Shown: positions 41,649 through 52,314 of the stretch, one piece after another
Position numbering within the stretch: the stretch's first letter is position 1
Layout: every line of letters begins with the position of its first letter
Assembly (NCBI GenBank): GCA_000442125.1
Contig: KE546981.1
Location: 992,001-1,056,000, forward strand
Source: Opeltia flavorubescens
Taxonomy: Eukaryota; Ascomycota; Lecanoromycetes; Teloschistales; Teloschistaceae
Direction: 5' to 3'
DNA: 64,000 nucleotides
Notes under the pieces: model-generated
Databases searched by the model: none
What the model was told of the DNA's origin: nothing
The model's input: only the letters and a program-made list of their open reading frames with translations
Program-made: the position numbers and the translations under genes

Positions 41649-44390
41649 TCAACCCCGTAACGACGCGGCATCAAATCCAGCATACCGCCTATCAAGATCC
41701 GCCACCAATCTTGCAAACCCAGCTTTCATCCTCGCCATGCGCACTTTATCAAGGTTACCGTTGTATAAGGCGTGGAAAACATCGTGCGGGACGAAGTCTC
41801 CGAGGTCTTGAGCTGGGTCTGTTGGAGAAGATGAGTTGCCGTCATCGGAGTCGTGGTCATCCTTGGATTTGGTAGCTGGATCGGTTTGTGCCGTCGCTGG
41901 GTTAAGGGTGTGATCTTCATCGTCTTCTGCTGAGGTACTAGATATGGCTAAGGCATTATCTTCATTGGCTGAGTGGAGGGGTTCATTTGACGCTTTGAGC
42001 TCTGGTAATGGGTGTGATCTGGCACCTCTGTGAGAGTGCCAACGCTTGATGGTTTCGAGCGTAATGCTCGGTGCTGGAGAGGCTGTCTTATCGAGGGGTG
42101 GGTCTGGCCTTGCATCCCCCAAGCTCTCTGAAGTAGTTTGGTTCGAGGATGACTGATCTGGACTTTCGGATGATGGAGCGGCCATGTTGTATGTGCCCTC
42201 ACTGGCCACTCCGTGTCCTAAGACTTGGAGATGAAGAGCAGCTCCAGCATGACTACCAAACAGACCGGGGTGGCTCTCTGAAGAGTAGATCATATCATAG
42301 TCCCCAATGGTCCTGGCTCCCTCGTCACCTTCCTTTGCGTCCGCGGGCTGGCTTCGAACGGCAACATCAAGGATCTTGGCGAAGATAAGACCGCCGAGAA
42401 TAGGAATCAGAGGAGATAGGAAGTATGAGGTTTGAGATAGCAGGGCCAGAAGTATCGCGTTGGTTCGTGACAAGATGTGAGATTGTAGCCAGTCGAAGAG
42501 AAGGACCATATATAATGGAAGAACGAGTAAATGGAGCAAGGCCGAGACGCTTGTTTCTAGTGCCTGCTTTCCCCATGTCACAAGAATAGCAGAGGATCGG
42601 TGCATTGCGTGTTGAGGTTCTTCAGAGTCCCCAACTTGACCGGTTGTCTTGCTGTGATGATTCGTCGAACCATTTACTCCTACTTTCAAACCGCAATCAT
42701 GGTGGTAATTGATGGGTTTGAGCATTCTGTCAACGTCTCCTTCATTCAGTTCTTGATCGTCGCCGCCCCTTCCGAGACTTGTCAGAATAGTTGCTGCAGA
42801 CATGTCCTCTTCATCTGCCGATGTGAACGGATCAATACTCGTCTCAGAAGTAGCATCAGATCCACATTTTGATTCTCTATCACTCGCACTGCCATGCCCA
42901 GAGTCTTCGAAATCATCATTGGCGGTAAGTTCAATAATCTTGTCCATGATCATGTAGATAATGTGGGGCTGGGACATGGGTTCATTGGCAGCAATGTACA
43001 AGCTCCGAGCAAGCGGTGATACTTTCGTAGCAGGGATGTAATGGGGTGAACATCGACCTTGGGCAGATAGTGCCTTCTCGATGGAGCGTGCGTACATTGC
43101 TCGATAGCGGCCAAGCTCGTCAGGACCCATGACAAGATTGTTTTCATAACCTGGAATCACATCCTCTTCCGAGCCAGGGTTATACCAGAGGGGATCCCAG
43201 TCTTCTGTGAGGAAAAGTGGATATTCCTCGCAACCAATGCATGATGGTACAGCTGCGACGCCGTCCCAATCAATTAGCCCCTTCAAGGACCCATCCTCGC
43301 CCACTATGATGTTTTGAAGGTTGAAGTCAGGACTTGTAAGAACGAATTTCCTTGATCTCTCTCCTGTGATTCGGAAGAACCAGTCGATCCAGAGCCGCAG
43401 GGCTTTCAGTTGGCCCAGATGCCAAGGTTGAAGATCAGAGGTGTCCTTCTTGTCCAGTGACGCGAGGAAAAAGTGCCGGGGATCAATGAATGGTCCTTCT
43501 TCTAGATAAGTCTTTGTCTCGTCGTTCACTAGTGGAGAAGCTGCATAATGATCGACACGCCTACAAGCTCCAATGAATGGTGTATCGCCCTGGTCGTGAC
43601 AGAATAGACTGCCGGCTTTTGTGAAAGTAAGATCATTCAGCTGTATCATTACTTTGGCTAAATCGTCGAGGACACGTTTCCGGAATTGTTCGATAGATTT
43701 GCTATCGACGTCGTATCCGGACCATCCATGGTGGCACGAAATCCCCTCTATTCGTTCCATGAGAATGTACGGACATCCGATCGAATTGCCGGCCGTCGGA
43801 TCATAGCCATAAATTTGTGGCACTGGTACCGATGTCTTTCGGCGAATGTACTTCATGGTGAAGACTTCTGAGGCGAGAGCACGTGAAGATTGTTCATCCC
43901 ATCGAGATCCACCGTTGGCAGGCACTCTAAGTAGCCATTGCACTCCGTCTCTGAATTTGATCGGAATCACAATGTTGAACGAGCCGGCCATGTATTGTGA
44001 TTCGATCTTGCAAATATTGATGTTCCTGAAGGATTTGATGATGGTTGATCTGAGAGTTTTCCTTCCTTTCATACGTGTGCGTGTGTCCGTTGCTAATTGG
44101 AGGACAGCTTTGAGGTTGATATGTGCCAAGACGTCATCGAAAGTAGTATCCCTACAGTTCGAGGGTAATGAAGGTGTTGTATCATTTGTACCGCAGTCCT
44201 TCTCTTTAATAATCTGAGGCAAACCTTCCTCTGTTCTGTCGATAGGGCCGGTTGGCGTTCGAAGGAAGATATCAGCCAACTCTATACGCTCATCCGTAGC
44301 AGTACTCGTGGCATGAAGAGCTGTATCAGAAATCAACGAAGTTGATGAAACTTTGGACTGGAGATGCCGGAAAAGATTGAAAACCCTCAT
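41649..44390 (-). CDS. Membrane-anchored APH-type kinase, copy B
   Basis: Intronless, 913 residues from ATG 44390. It is clearly paralogous to copy A: FRDGVQWLLRVPANG, RWDEQSSRALASEVFTMK, PYILMERIEG, PDFNLQNIIVGEDGSLKG and LIDWDGVAAVP align almost word for word, and the tail VFHALYNGNLDKVRMARM matches too. Differences matter: the catalytic-loop His (351 in A) is Ser353 here (LTSPDFNLQN) and the beta-3 Lys is Arg155, while Asp355, Asn360 and Asp374 remain. APH-like families often vary at the His, so loss of activity is not certain. Two hydrophobic membrane segments (LLHLLVLPLYMVLLFDWL and SPLIPILGGLIFAKILDVAV) follow. The long C-terminal region is Ser/Asp/Glu-rich. The frame runs upstream to 44402 but only without ATG. 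Confidence 0.8.
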   Translation of the reverse strand: MRVFNLFRHLQSKVSSTSLISDTALHATSTATDERIELADIFLRTPTGPIDRTEEGLPQIIKEKDCGTNDTTPSLPSNCRDTTFDDVLAHINLKAVLQLATDTRTRMKGRKTLRSTIIKSFRNINICKIESQYMAGSFNIVIPIKFRDGVQWLLRVPANGGSRWDEQSSRALASEVFTMKYIRRKTSVPVPQIYGYDPTAGNSIGCPYILMERIEGISCHHGWSGYDVDSKSIEQFRKRVLDDLAKVMIQLNDLTFTKAGSLFCHDQGDTPFIGACRRVDHYAASPLVNDETKTYLEEGPFIDPRHFFLASLDKKDTSDLQPWHLGQLKALRLWIDWFFRITGERSRKFVLTSPDFNLQNIIVGEDGSLKGLIDWDGVAAVPSCIGCEEYPLFLTEDWDPLWYNPGSEEDVIPGYENNLVMGPDELGRYRAMYARSIEKALSAQGRCSPHYIPATKVSPLARSLYIAANEPMSQPHIIYMIMDKIIELTANDDFEDSGHGSASDRESKCGSDATSETSIDPFTSADEEDMSAATILTSLGRGGDDQELNEGDVDRMLKPINYHHDCGLKVGVNGSTNHHSKTTGQVGDSEEPQHAMHRSSAILVTWGKQALETSVSALLHLLVLPLYMVLLFDWLQSHILSRTNAILLALLSQTSYFLSPLIPILGGLIFAKILDVAVRSQPADAKEGDEGARTIGDYDMIYSSESHPGLFGSHAGAALHLQVLGHGVASEGTYNMAAPSSESPDQSSSNQTTSESLGDARPDPPLDKTASPAPSITLETIKRWHSHRGARSHPLPELKASNEPLHSANEDNALAISSTSAEDDEDHTLNPATAQTDPATKSKDDHDSDDGNSSSPTDPAQDLGDFVPHDVFHALYNGNLDKVRMARMKAGFARLVADLDRRYAGFDAASLRG

Positions 44391-45098
44391 GTTATCGATC
44401 AAGAAGAGCGACAGCTGGGTATTCGCTTTAGACTATTTCATTGCAATCAGATATAAGATTGAGAAGATTTGTGTACTGGAAGGATTTCAATAAGAAGATA
44501 CCAAGATATTGACCTTGTTTGCTGAAATAAGCTGAGATGGGGGGGTTTTATGGTGTTGTTGGAAGTATGTAGGTCAACGAAAGTTTGTCGTACGATGTCA
44601 AGTCCTTGGCTCTAGGATGACTCACTTCAAAAGATTCATTTAGTGATGCATGGTCCGCCGCGTCCATCACAAAAGTGTTGGTGATGGATGTAGAGGCTGC
44701 GTGAGCATTTCCAAATTAGGTAAAAGGATGCATACTATATATCAGTTCTTTTCTTTACACCAAGATCTATACTTTCTCATAAAGTTTATTTTCCGCCTAC
44801 TCATACACTTCTCCCGCAGGCTGAGTAACTCCCATCTCAGATTTATAACACTTGCTGCTCATACATACGGTTTCTCCTATATCGTCAGCTTTCAACCACA
44901 CGAATTCTTCTTTCGAATTCCTCTCGAAATATGGGAGCAGCGGAATCGTCAGAAATGGATCATACATATCGACGGCCAGGTATGAGAGACATGAGTCTAA
45001 ATCACGAACAGTGGTCTCTGCCCGTAGCATCTCTTCCCAATCCAAGTCTTTCTCTATGCCATCTGATAAACCATTGAACATCATTGTACCTTCTCACC
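44391..45098. promoter_or_regulatory. Shared divergent promoter region of module B
   Basis: 708 bases between the starts of kinase B and small protein B. A TATA-like sequence (actatatat, about 44736) and pyrimidine-rich stretches precede the small gene. A 111-codon plus frame at 44650-44985 and a minus frame at 44797-45084 overlap each other and show no recognisable domain. Confidence 0.4.
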
Positions 45099-45678
45099 AT
45101 GAGTAAGCTGAAGCAAAGAGTTGCTCAGTCCCTTCAAGCCATGGCAGCAAGCTCAGCACCCGCAGCCGAAATCATCCAGCGAGCCTCCAAGACAACCAAG
45201 ACCGGCAGGATGGCCCAGAAATTGTACGATAAGTATTTCAAGGGTATGGAAACTGCCACGAAGCCCGAGGTCGAGCGTGGAGAGGAACGTCCCACACGTC
45301 GTACCCATCATTGGTATGACTTACCGGATCTCCCCCTCACACCCGATTGACCTAAGGCCCATTAGTGCATACTGTAATAAGGCGTTCAACAAGACCTGCG
45401 CGAGCAAAGGCCATATGGTAATCTGTCCACACCATCCAGCTATTTACACTTTGCCCGGCAAACCGTGTGTGACGTGCAAAGTGGAAACTGAAGCAGCGAA
45501 GCGTCAAGGCCATAGGAAACAGGACGGTAATGCCAGCGACCAGAAAGTGAAGGATGTGGATGCTTTCATCAATGACGGCAGCAAATACCGTAAGAAACCC
45601 GGTGTCAAAGAAGGCCGACGAAGTTTCGAGGTGAACCCCATGCGCCTTAACGCTACCGGAGGAGTTAGCCGTCGCTGA
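45099..45678 (+). CDS. Small Cys/His-rich (putative double zinc) protein, copy B
   Basis: Exons 45099-45313 and 45366-45678 give 175 residues. It shares TTKTGRMAQKLYDK and VERGEERPTRRTHH with copy A, then the same spliced core C-x2-C-x7-C-x4-H-x3-C-x2-H-x10-C-x2-C with ASKGHMVICPHH and IYTLPGKPC. The intron is at the same codon and phase (within the first Cys). The C-terminus differs from copy A (basic, with KKPGVKEGRRSFEVNP). The core is therefore under constraint while the flanks drift. It is divergent from kinase B, repeating the arrangement of copy A. Function unknown. Confidence 0.75.
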
Positions 45679-46121
45679 TGGATAACTCCCACACCATTGT
45701 CTTTGGTAGGCCTTTCCCAGGCTCATCCAGTTGGGCTTACTGAAACTCACCATAGTCATTGAACCCCGCCATCACCAAGATCTTGTTGGATGTGGTTTCT
45801 CTTTTTGTGATTAGCTGTGAGGATATATCTGGAAGGTGATTAGATTGAGCACATGGCTGAAAGTACACGGTGACGAAATGAAATAAAGGCTGTATGGAGG
45901 AAGCGGTGTCATTATTTGTAGGCCGCTCATTTGTGATAATCAACCTGTATCCGAAAAAACAGAAATGAATCAGCAGCATCATTCCAAAACATGCATACGA
46001 AATCCAACGTTACAGTAATACTCACCCGGATCCAAACCCGCGTATCGACTTCCACCTAACCCTTCTCCATCCCTTCCTCGCCTCCTCTCCTCCACCCTGA
46101 CCCCCCATCCCCGGCCCCCCC
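45679..46121. other. Intergenic, convergent 3' flanks
   Basis: Gap of 440 bases between small protein B and the NTF2-like gene. A run of C-rich sequence lies at about 46050-46135. No gene seen. Confidence 0.5.
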
Positions 46122-46809
46122 TCACAGCCCCCCCGGCGGTCTCGTAACCTTCGTCAAATAATCCCCATTCAGCGTCTTAAACACCTTCCCCAACCCCTCA
46201 TGGCTATAATCCTTCTGATTCCACATATCCTTATGATACACCACCTTCCCCTCCTCATCCAACGTACACATCACCAGACTATCCACCGGCTTCGAGAAAT
46301 GCACCACTTTCGGCGTGTACTCCTGCGTTTGCTTCCACGCGAGGGTTGTGGGTGAGGATTCGACGATTTCGGTGGCGAGGGTGCGGGATGTGGCCATGAT
46401 TTTGGGGATGCCTGGTGAGGGGGGTGGTCAGCGGAAAGACGAGTTGGACGGAGAGGGGGTAGGAGAGGGGGTAGGAGGAAGTTGGGAAGGGAGAACACAA
46501 CATACCATACCACTGCCCCGCAGTTTTATACCTTGTATCGCAGAAACTCCAGGGATCGTCATAAACAGCTTTCTCAGCGTAGACTTTCATGTCCTCTTCA
46601 CTTGCGCTGCCGCTGTAGAGGCTTGTGATGGCTTTTACGATGGCTTCGCGTTCTGGGGTTACTTTAATGGAGGACTCAGGGTGAGGGGTGTAGTCGACGT
46701 TCGTGGGGGCGTTTTGGGAGGGATCGGGGTTGGAGGTGAGGGCTTGAGGGTCGGGGCGGGGCTCGTTTTCGCCGCCGGGGATGGGAGCGGCGGGTGCTGT
46801 GGATGGCAT
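46122..46809 (-). CDS. NTF2/SnoaL-like fungal protein
   Basis: Exons 46506-46809 and 46122-46411 give 197 residues from ATG 46809 (MPSTAPAAPIPGG). After a Pro-rich N-terminus the core is AIVKAITSLYSGSASEED, then KAVYDDPWSFCDTRYKTAGQ and, across the intron, WYG-IPKIMATSRTLATEIV. It ends with VVYHKDMWNQKDYSHEGLGK. This pattern belongs to a widely conserved fungal family with a cone-shaped NTF2/SnoaL fold; members bind small ligands, and no reaction is assigned. The frame also has an ATG at 46902, adding 31 residues (MTSLQPKFFNPPSWP); the shorter start fits homologues better. The intron (46412-46505) is 94 nt, longer than most here. Confidence 0.78.
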
Positions 46810-47117
46810 GGTGGATTCTTGTAGAGCAGGATGCAGGATAGGTTGGAGAGGGTGGTTGGGCCATGATGGCGGGTTAAAGAACTTGGGTTGGAGAGACGTC
46901 ATGATTGAGATGCAGCTACTCAAGCTCTAAATTGTGAAGGCGTAGGGCTGAACCTATGTATATCCATTTCATTCCCCTTAAATCATATGCTTCGTCAAAT
47001 TCAAGGGTATCAGCTGCAACCTATCCAAAGCCAATTCCTAGATCAAAATCATATGTGAGATCCAAGTGCCCAAGCCCCAAAGCCCCAAAGTGAACCATCC
47101 CAGAACGCCTCTCCCCG
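46810..47117. other. Intergenic, promoter of the NTF2-like gene
   Basis: 308 bases between the NTF2-like gene and the 3' end of the DNA ligase gene. No gene seen. Confidence 0.5.
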
Positions 47118-50100
47118 TTAACGACCCAAGAATAATGCATCCATTCTCCTACTCTCCTCAATCTTCTCCACGGGAACATGCTTCACATCCCCTCTTGACG
47201 ACTCAAATATCATGTTTGAATCCTCATCATAAAAAAAGCGGGAAATGAATCGTTTCTCCATAAGTTTCTCCTCATCATCAATCCCCCGGGCAAACATATC
47301 CTCCATGAGACGCCAATCGAAGACCCAGATGACTTGGTAGCGATCCTCCGATACACGACNGATCAAGAACTTGAGCATCTCCAGCGACGAATCATGGCGC
47401 CGAGGTTCGATGAGAACGATAATGTCTTGCCTCACGATGTCGTCGTAGTACGAGATCGGTGGTCTGGGTTGCATTGTTGAGAAATTGGACCCATAGACCT
47501 GATTGGCATGACGAGATGCGAGTCCAGCGGGACCGAGTAGATCTTCGGTCAAGTAGGGGTAGTGAGCAATGTCCGGGCTGAGGATAATATATGAGTCGTG
47601 TATCTCAGGCAGGCCACATTTTCGTGGAGAAGGCGATTCTGCAGGTTGGAGCTGCCAGTCCGAAATCAAGGCCTCCTGTGATGTCTGATGGCTCTCTTGA
47701 GTGGATCTCTCGTCGGCCGTTGTTTGCCTATCAGGAGAGGTCTGCTCCATATCCCTGATATGTTGTGGCTTTTCTCTGAAGCGGAGGGCTTCTGCTACCC
47801 CAGCGGAGAGTTTGGGTACTAAGAATGACGTGTGGGGGCGATCTGGCTCGACCTGTTTGGAGGGTTTTGGAGGAGAAGGTTGTGAGAGCCTAGGAGCAGG
47901 ACTCTTATGGCTCTGTTGAAGTTTGCTTTCTGCAACGTCATGTTTGCTAATGCTGCTTATACGGGTGTCTGCAGGGGCATTCCTTTGTGGCCTGGGGGGT
48001 GAAACCCTAGATCTCTTATGCGCTCTTGCTTGGGTATAATCGTCTTCGATAGATCGTTTTCGTTGCCGATCCGTAGAATTTGTTGACTGCATCGATGATA
48101 AAGGCTGACGGTCATGATCGATGTGCACTTGTGCAGGTGGTGAGGATCTCGGAGGAGTAGGCAGATTGCTCCCACTCCAATTAGTGACGTAGGAATGCTG
48201 CGAATGGGGTCTCTGGGCCACTTCTCCAGAGTCTAAGCGTATCTCTCTATCCGTCATCTCCTGAGTATCCATCCGAATCAATGGTGGAGCTTCCGTCGGG
48301 CGTCTGGTACTTCGCCGCCGCACCGTCGGTTGTGCTACCCTTCCCGTAGATATTTTTTGCGGCGATTCAACATCATCGTCTGATAAATCCCAAGGCACAG
48401 TGGCCCCCTTCGCTCCTCGATCAACCTGCTCTAGCTGCTTCATCCACTGGACAATGCATGTCTTCATATCCTCAGGCTCTTTTATGGCGGTTTTGGCCAC
48501 CCTCTGAAGTTCGTCAAAGCTAACAGAGTCCTTCCAGTCTCGGTCATTGTGTATCTTGAGGACCCTAGGGAATCGAAGGGTATAGAAATCCCTATTTGGC
48601 TCTTTCTCGAACCCAGCTCCCATGACGTCGAAGACGAAGGGCTTGCGAAAAACAGCAGTCATGTTAGGGACTCCTGGTGCCATCACGATTTCGAAGGGAT
48701 CGTAGTAGGATTTCAAGGAATCAAAGGGCAGCGCGCAGAATTGACCATGCTGATTTAGGTGTTTAGCCAACTCTGAACTGACCTCTAACGCGGCGACGAC
48801 CTTGAACGATGGCTTTGCGTTTTTGTTCTTGACTTGGTCCTTATTCCTCAGGCATCCAATGTGAAAATGTGTCCATTTAAGGCTTGGGTTCTTCAGCTGA
48901 GCAAACCTGCTGGCATCATATCCGGCACCGATCACAGCGAAGTCTAGCGTGTCTCCGAGACCAGGTATGTAATCCTTCTTGAGCTTGATCCAACAGTTTG
49001 TAGATACGTTTAGTGACGATCTCCTCTGGCTGAAGTATGCCTCGTCTGAAGGTTTCAACACAAGGCCTTCCCATCGCTGCGCGAAAGCGTGAGCTAGGAG
49101 GGTTTGGAGTCTTTCCGGACCATCTTTTGAGGAGAAATCCACGACCTTCTGTTTCGAAAGGATTGCTCTACCTCTTGCACAGGTAACCGTTTCCTCGAGA
49201 CGACGCCTCCTGATGGCGTGCTTCTCGTTCATCAAAATCTCATCATCAATCATCAAGACGTCATAATATGCGATCATCAGATGCTCATACTCATGAGCCC
49301 TACGTATCATTAGCACTGGGCTTGCCATGGCATGGATGTTGACTTACTGGGAATCCATTCCTATACCTATCATTGACCCAGATCGTGAGACATGCTTCCG
49401 AATCTTGTGAAACTCCGCAATCTTGTGCTCTCGGTCGTTATATACAAGCAGCTCCCCTTCAAGGATACATAGTCGAGAGAATTTGCACTCCTGCTGACCG
49501 ATACGAAGACTTCGCCTGATTGCATTGTGAAGACCTTCACGGTCGCTAGTCGAATCCTTGCCACTCTTGGAAAATATCTGAATGCATTTATCCCCATTGT
49601 TGAGGTTGATGTGAATCTGGCAATATTCTCCGTCGTATTTCCTCTCCACAGACATCCTCCTCCCTTCAGCCAGCTGCACGACGTTTTTGATGCTGCGACC
49701 TTTAAGGTAGGGCACCCTTCCGACCTTGCTTCCGATCATGTGCCTCAAGGGAATGATCGGCTGACTCTGGCCCGCAAGGGCGTCAGACTGGTGCCGGAGA
49801 AGACCAACAGCAGCTTCGTACGTGGAGTGAAGCCTGAGCGCAGCCACCAGTCTGTTATCAATGGCGTTTAGGACATGGTAGGATTTGAAGTCGTCTAGTG
49901 TTGAGTAGTCCTTAAGAATCATGCGTGTAAGCCACTTGGCCTCGACTGAGCTAAGCCGAGGATATATGGCCTCCAGCGACTTTCGAGGATCCGTTCCGTC
50001 ATCATTGGCAAACGCACGTATGTTAGGAGCAGAGAAGCGGTTCTTTGCTGCTATCTGTAGGAGTGCTGAATCGATCTCCTCCAGGCTTACGGGATTGAGA

Positions 50101-50477
50101 ATGTCTTGATGCTCAGTCTCACGTACAGTCCTTTCGACGCAGGCGCCTAGGTCTCCGCGCCCTTCGATTTTGTATCGATCAAGCTGCTTTATCCGATCTA
50201 CCCCCAAGCGTAAGCTTCTCCCAACGATCTTGGTCAATGAGGACTCCTTTAGGCTGTATACTCTATCGGTCCTATCCTGTGGAAATATAGCTGACAGAAC
50301 AGCGACGACATCGACGCTGGATGAGGTAATAGTAACACCGTGTGACTTGATCCATGACTCGAAGTTGTCCTTATTCCGCTGATCCAACCATCCTTTCAAT
50401 GCCTTCTTGGTGGTATTCGCTGCATCATCTTCAAGAGCTTGCAGCAGCGCGCATACCGATCTGAAGAGAAGAGGCAT
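47118..50477 (-). CDS. ATP-dependent DNA ligase (Lig4-like) with long C-terminal extension
   Basis: Exons 49348-50477 and 47118-49299 give 1103 residues from ATG 50477 (MPLLFRSVCALLQALEDD). Nick-sealing ligase: the N-terminal DNA-binding domain is followed by the adenylation motif ERKYDGEYCQIHI, with the nucleotide-accepting Lys280 in KYDG. Motif LCILEGELLVY, motif EGLVLKPS and motif WIKLKKDYIPG complete the nucleotidyltransferase, then an OB-fold region (FPRVLKIHNDRDW). The last 450 residues are Ser/Pro/Arg-rich and end in a weakly BRCT-like segment (DRYQVIWVFDWRLMEDMF). Fungi carry such a ligase in addition to Lig1 and canonical Lig4; its role is unclear. Canonical tandem BRCTs for XRCC4/Lif1 are not recognisable. 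Base 47360 is unresolved. The intron (49300-49347) restores SQ-AHEYEHL in frame. Confidence 0.82.
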
Positions 50478-52314
50478 ATGCAACAACTAAAGATTTAAAC
50501 AAGGAAAGTTATACAGGCTAGAGAGCCGGTCAAGAGATAGATACCAAATTAAGAGGCGAATTCCAGTAGACAAAGAACAAAACGCCATGTCAGTCATCAT
50601 GAATCATATATACTACGCCACTCATCCACCATTCATCTCTCACACACCACGCTACACAAAGAGCAATTTAATGAAAGACTGATGGACAGAGAAGTGAATC
50701 TGATGGCGAAGACTGGGGGATGGAAACGCGTTATGGACTAAAAGCGGCACGAAGCGAGATTTAGTCTATGCACGAAATCACATGCATGTGACCAAGACTC
50801 TTTACAGAGATCATCCCAATCGGATTGCCACAGCAAATCTGCCGCTTTCGGAATAGGAGCAATCACAATACACACTTTACATTTGTCCTGCGTGTAGAGG
50901 AGAGTTTCCATCCGAAAGGTTTGCTCGAAATGGTGTGATTATGGTGTAGATGCCTTGGATTGTCTAGGGACGCTTTTGCAAAGACAACAACGAGTAGTCG
51001 AGGCCTTTTGGCAATACAAATCAAAGTTCGGCCCATGATGTATAGAAGCGATCAACGCCTGAAACCGAGGTGTCGACGTGACCGTAGACAGAGTATCCGG
51101 AACAAAACAGAGAGACATTTTTGCCTAACATGATGTCACATTTGATCCTTCATGGGTCCCACAAACCCCATTTGTAGTTATCAAAAGAGAGCCGCAAATA
51201 CGCAAAGCATAGTCGTGATCACTTGAATGGGTCAAAATGACGGTGTTAAATGTATCTGGGGAATCATTCAGCATTATGCATCACAGTGAGCCAAGAGATT
51301 TAAAAGATTNCTTGATTTGATCCGACCCAGAAAGTGCAAAGACTACGGCAATGGCTATGGCTAATTCCTCCATCTGATCGTCCCCAATAATTGTCCCCTT
51401 CCACCTCAATGCCACATGCCACAAGCCATTTGCCAGAGTCCCTGCCGTGACAAAGGAAAAGAGAAAACAGAAATTGCTCCTCATCATATCGTACAACTTT
51501 GTCCAACTGCAATCGCTTCACAGAAAATATCCCCTAAGCATCTGCCCATATCCAAATATTCCCTAAGCAGTCCTCTCTCTTCTTCTGCAAATTCCGTGGT
51601 TCCAAAGAATTCGGCAGTATGAATCCAAACAAGATCATGTCAGGTTGAGTTCGACCAAAACGACAATGTAGCATGTCCCCGAGCTCGATCCAAAAATGGA
51701 GAGGTCACACCGAGGACTGTTTTACTGTATTACGTTGATCGTACTCCTTTGAAAGGCAACATGACTGAATCCCCTTGTGGAAGACCTAAAGATCGACTCA
51801 ACACAAGGCAACGAAGATGCTGAGAAGGTAATGAAGTCTTCGAGCTCGATCCGCTGACGGAGAGGACACACCGAAGACTTCATGTTGTATTATTGTAAAG
51901 GAGTGTAAGCCTAGTTGACAAAACCATATGCGTGGGTGATTGTGTGTTGACAAGACAGACAATCGTTAAGTCGATGTCAAGTCAAGTGCCGAGTCAATGC
52001 AAAGAACCTGGAATCTGTCATCGTAGATGGAGGCTGTCAAGGGAATCTGAGTGAGTGTGCTGAAAGATCGACCCTGTGAAGCTCGTACAATGGACCGCAG
52101 ATGTTATGTTAGGACTTCGATGTTCAAAGTGTGCTGATGTGAATGTGATGCCGAATCGATGAAGTTGGTGTGTGGATCTGTGTTGTGGGAAAAAGAGTTG
52201 CCGATGGGGTATTGAAATGACCGTGTGGGAAACTCCGGCTATGCAAGGACAAAAGAAAAGTAAATGAAAACTCCCCAGGACTCCCCCGTAGCCCCTGATA
52301 CCATCAGAAGCTAC
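50478..52314. other. Long intergenic stretch with a degenerate direct repeat
   Basis: 1.8 kb between the ligase promoter and the 3' end of the KEN-box protein gene. No gene is supported; frames near 51281-51622 surround unresolved base 51310. The one structure noticed is the ~54-bp repeat pair at 51680 and 51841. Part of the stretch near 52000-52314 may be a long 3' untranslated region. Confidence 0.4.
51680..51893. repeat. Degenerate direct repeat, two copies
   Basis: Copy 1 at 51680-51733 and copy 2 at 51841-51893 both begin cgagctcgatcc, share ggagagg.cacaccga.gact and continue with a similar ttg/tatta run. Identity is roughly 70% by eye; spacing about 160 bases. Possibly the remnant of a local duplication or two copies of a small regulatory element. 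Confidence 0.5.

Noticed and set aside
49000-50477. Canonical DNA ligase IV
   Set aside because: Catalytic motifs fit, but tandem BRCT domains for XRCC4-type binding are not recognisable, so only a Lig4-like label is given.
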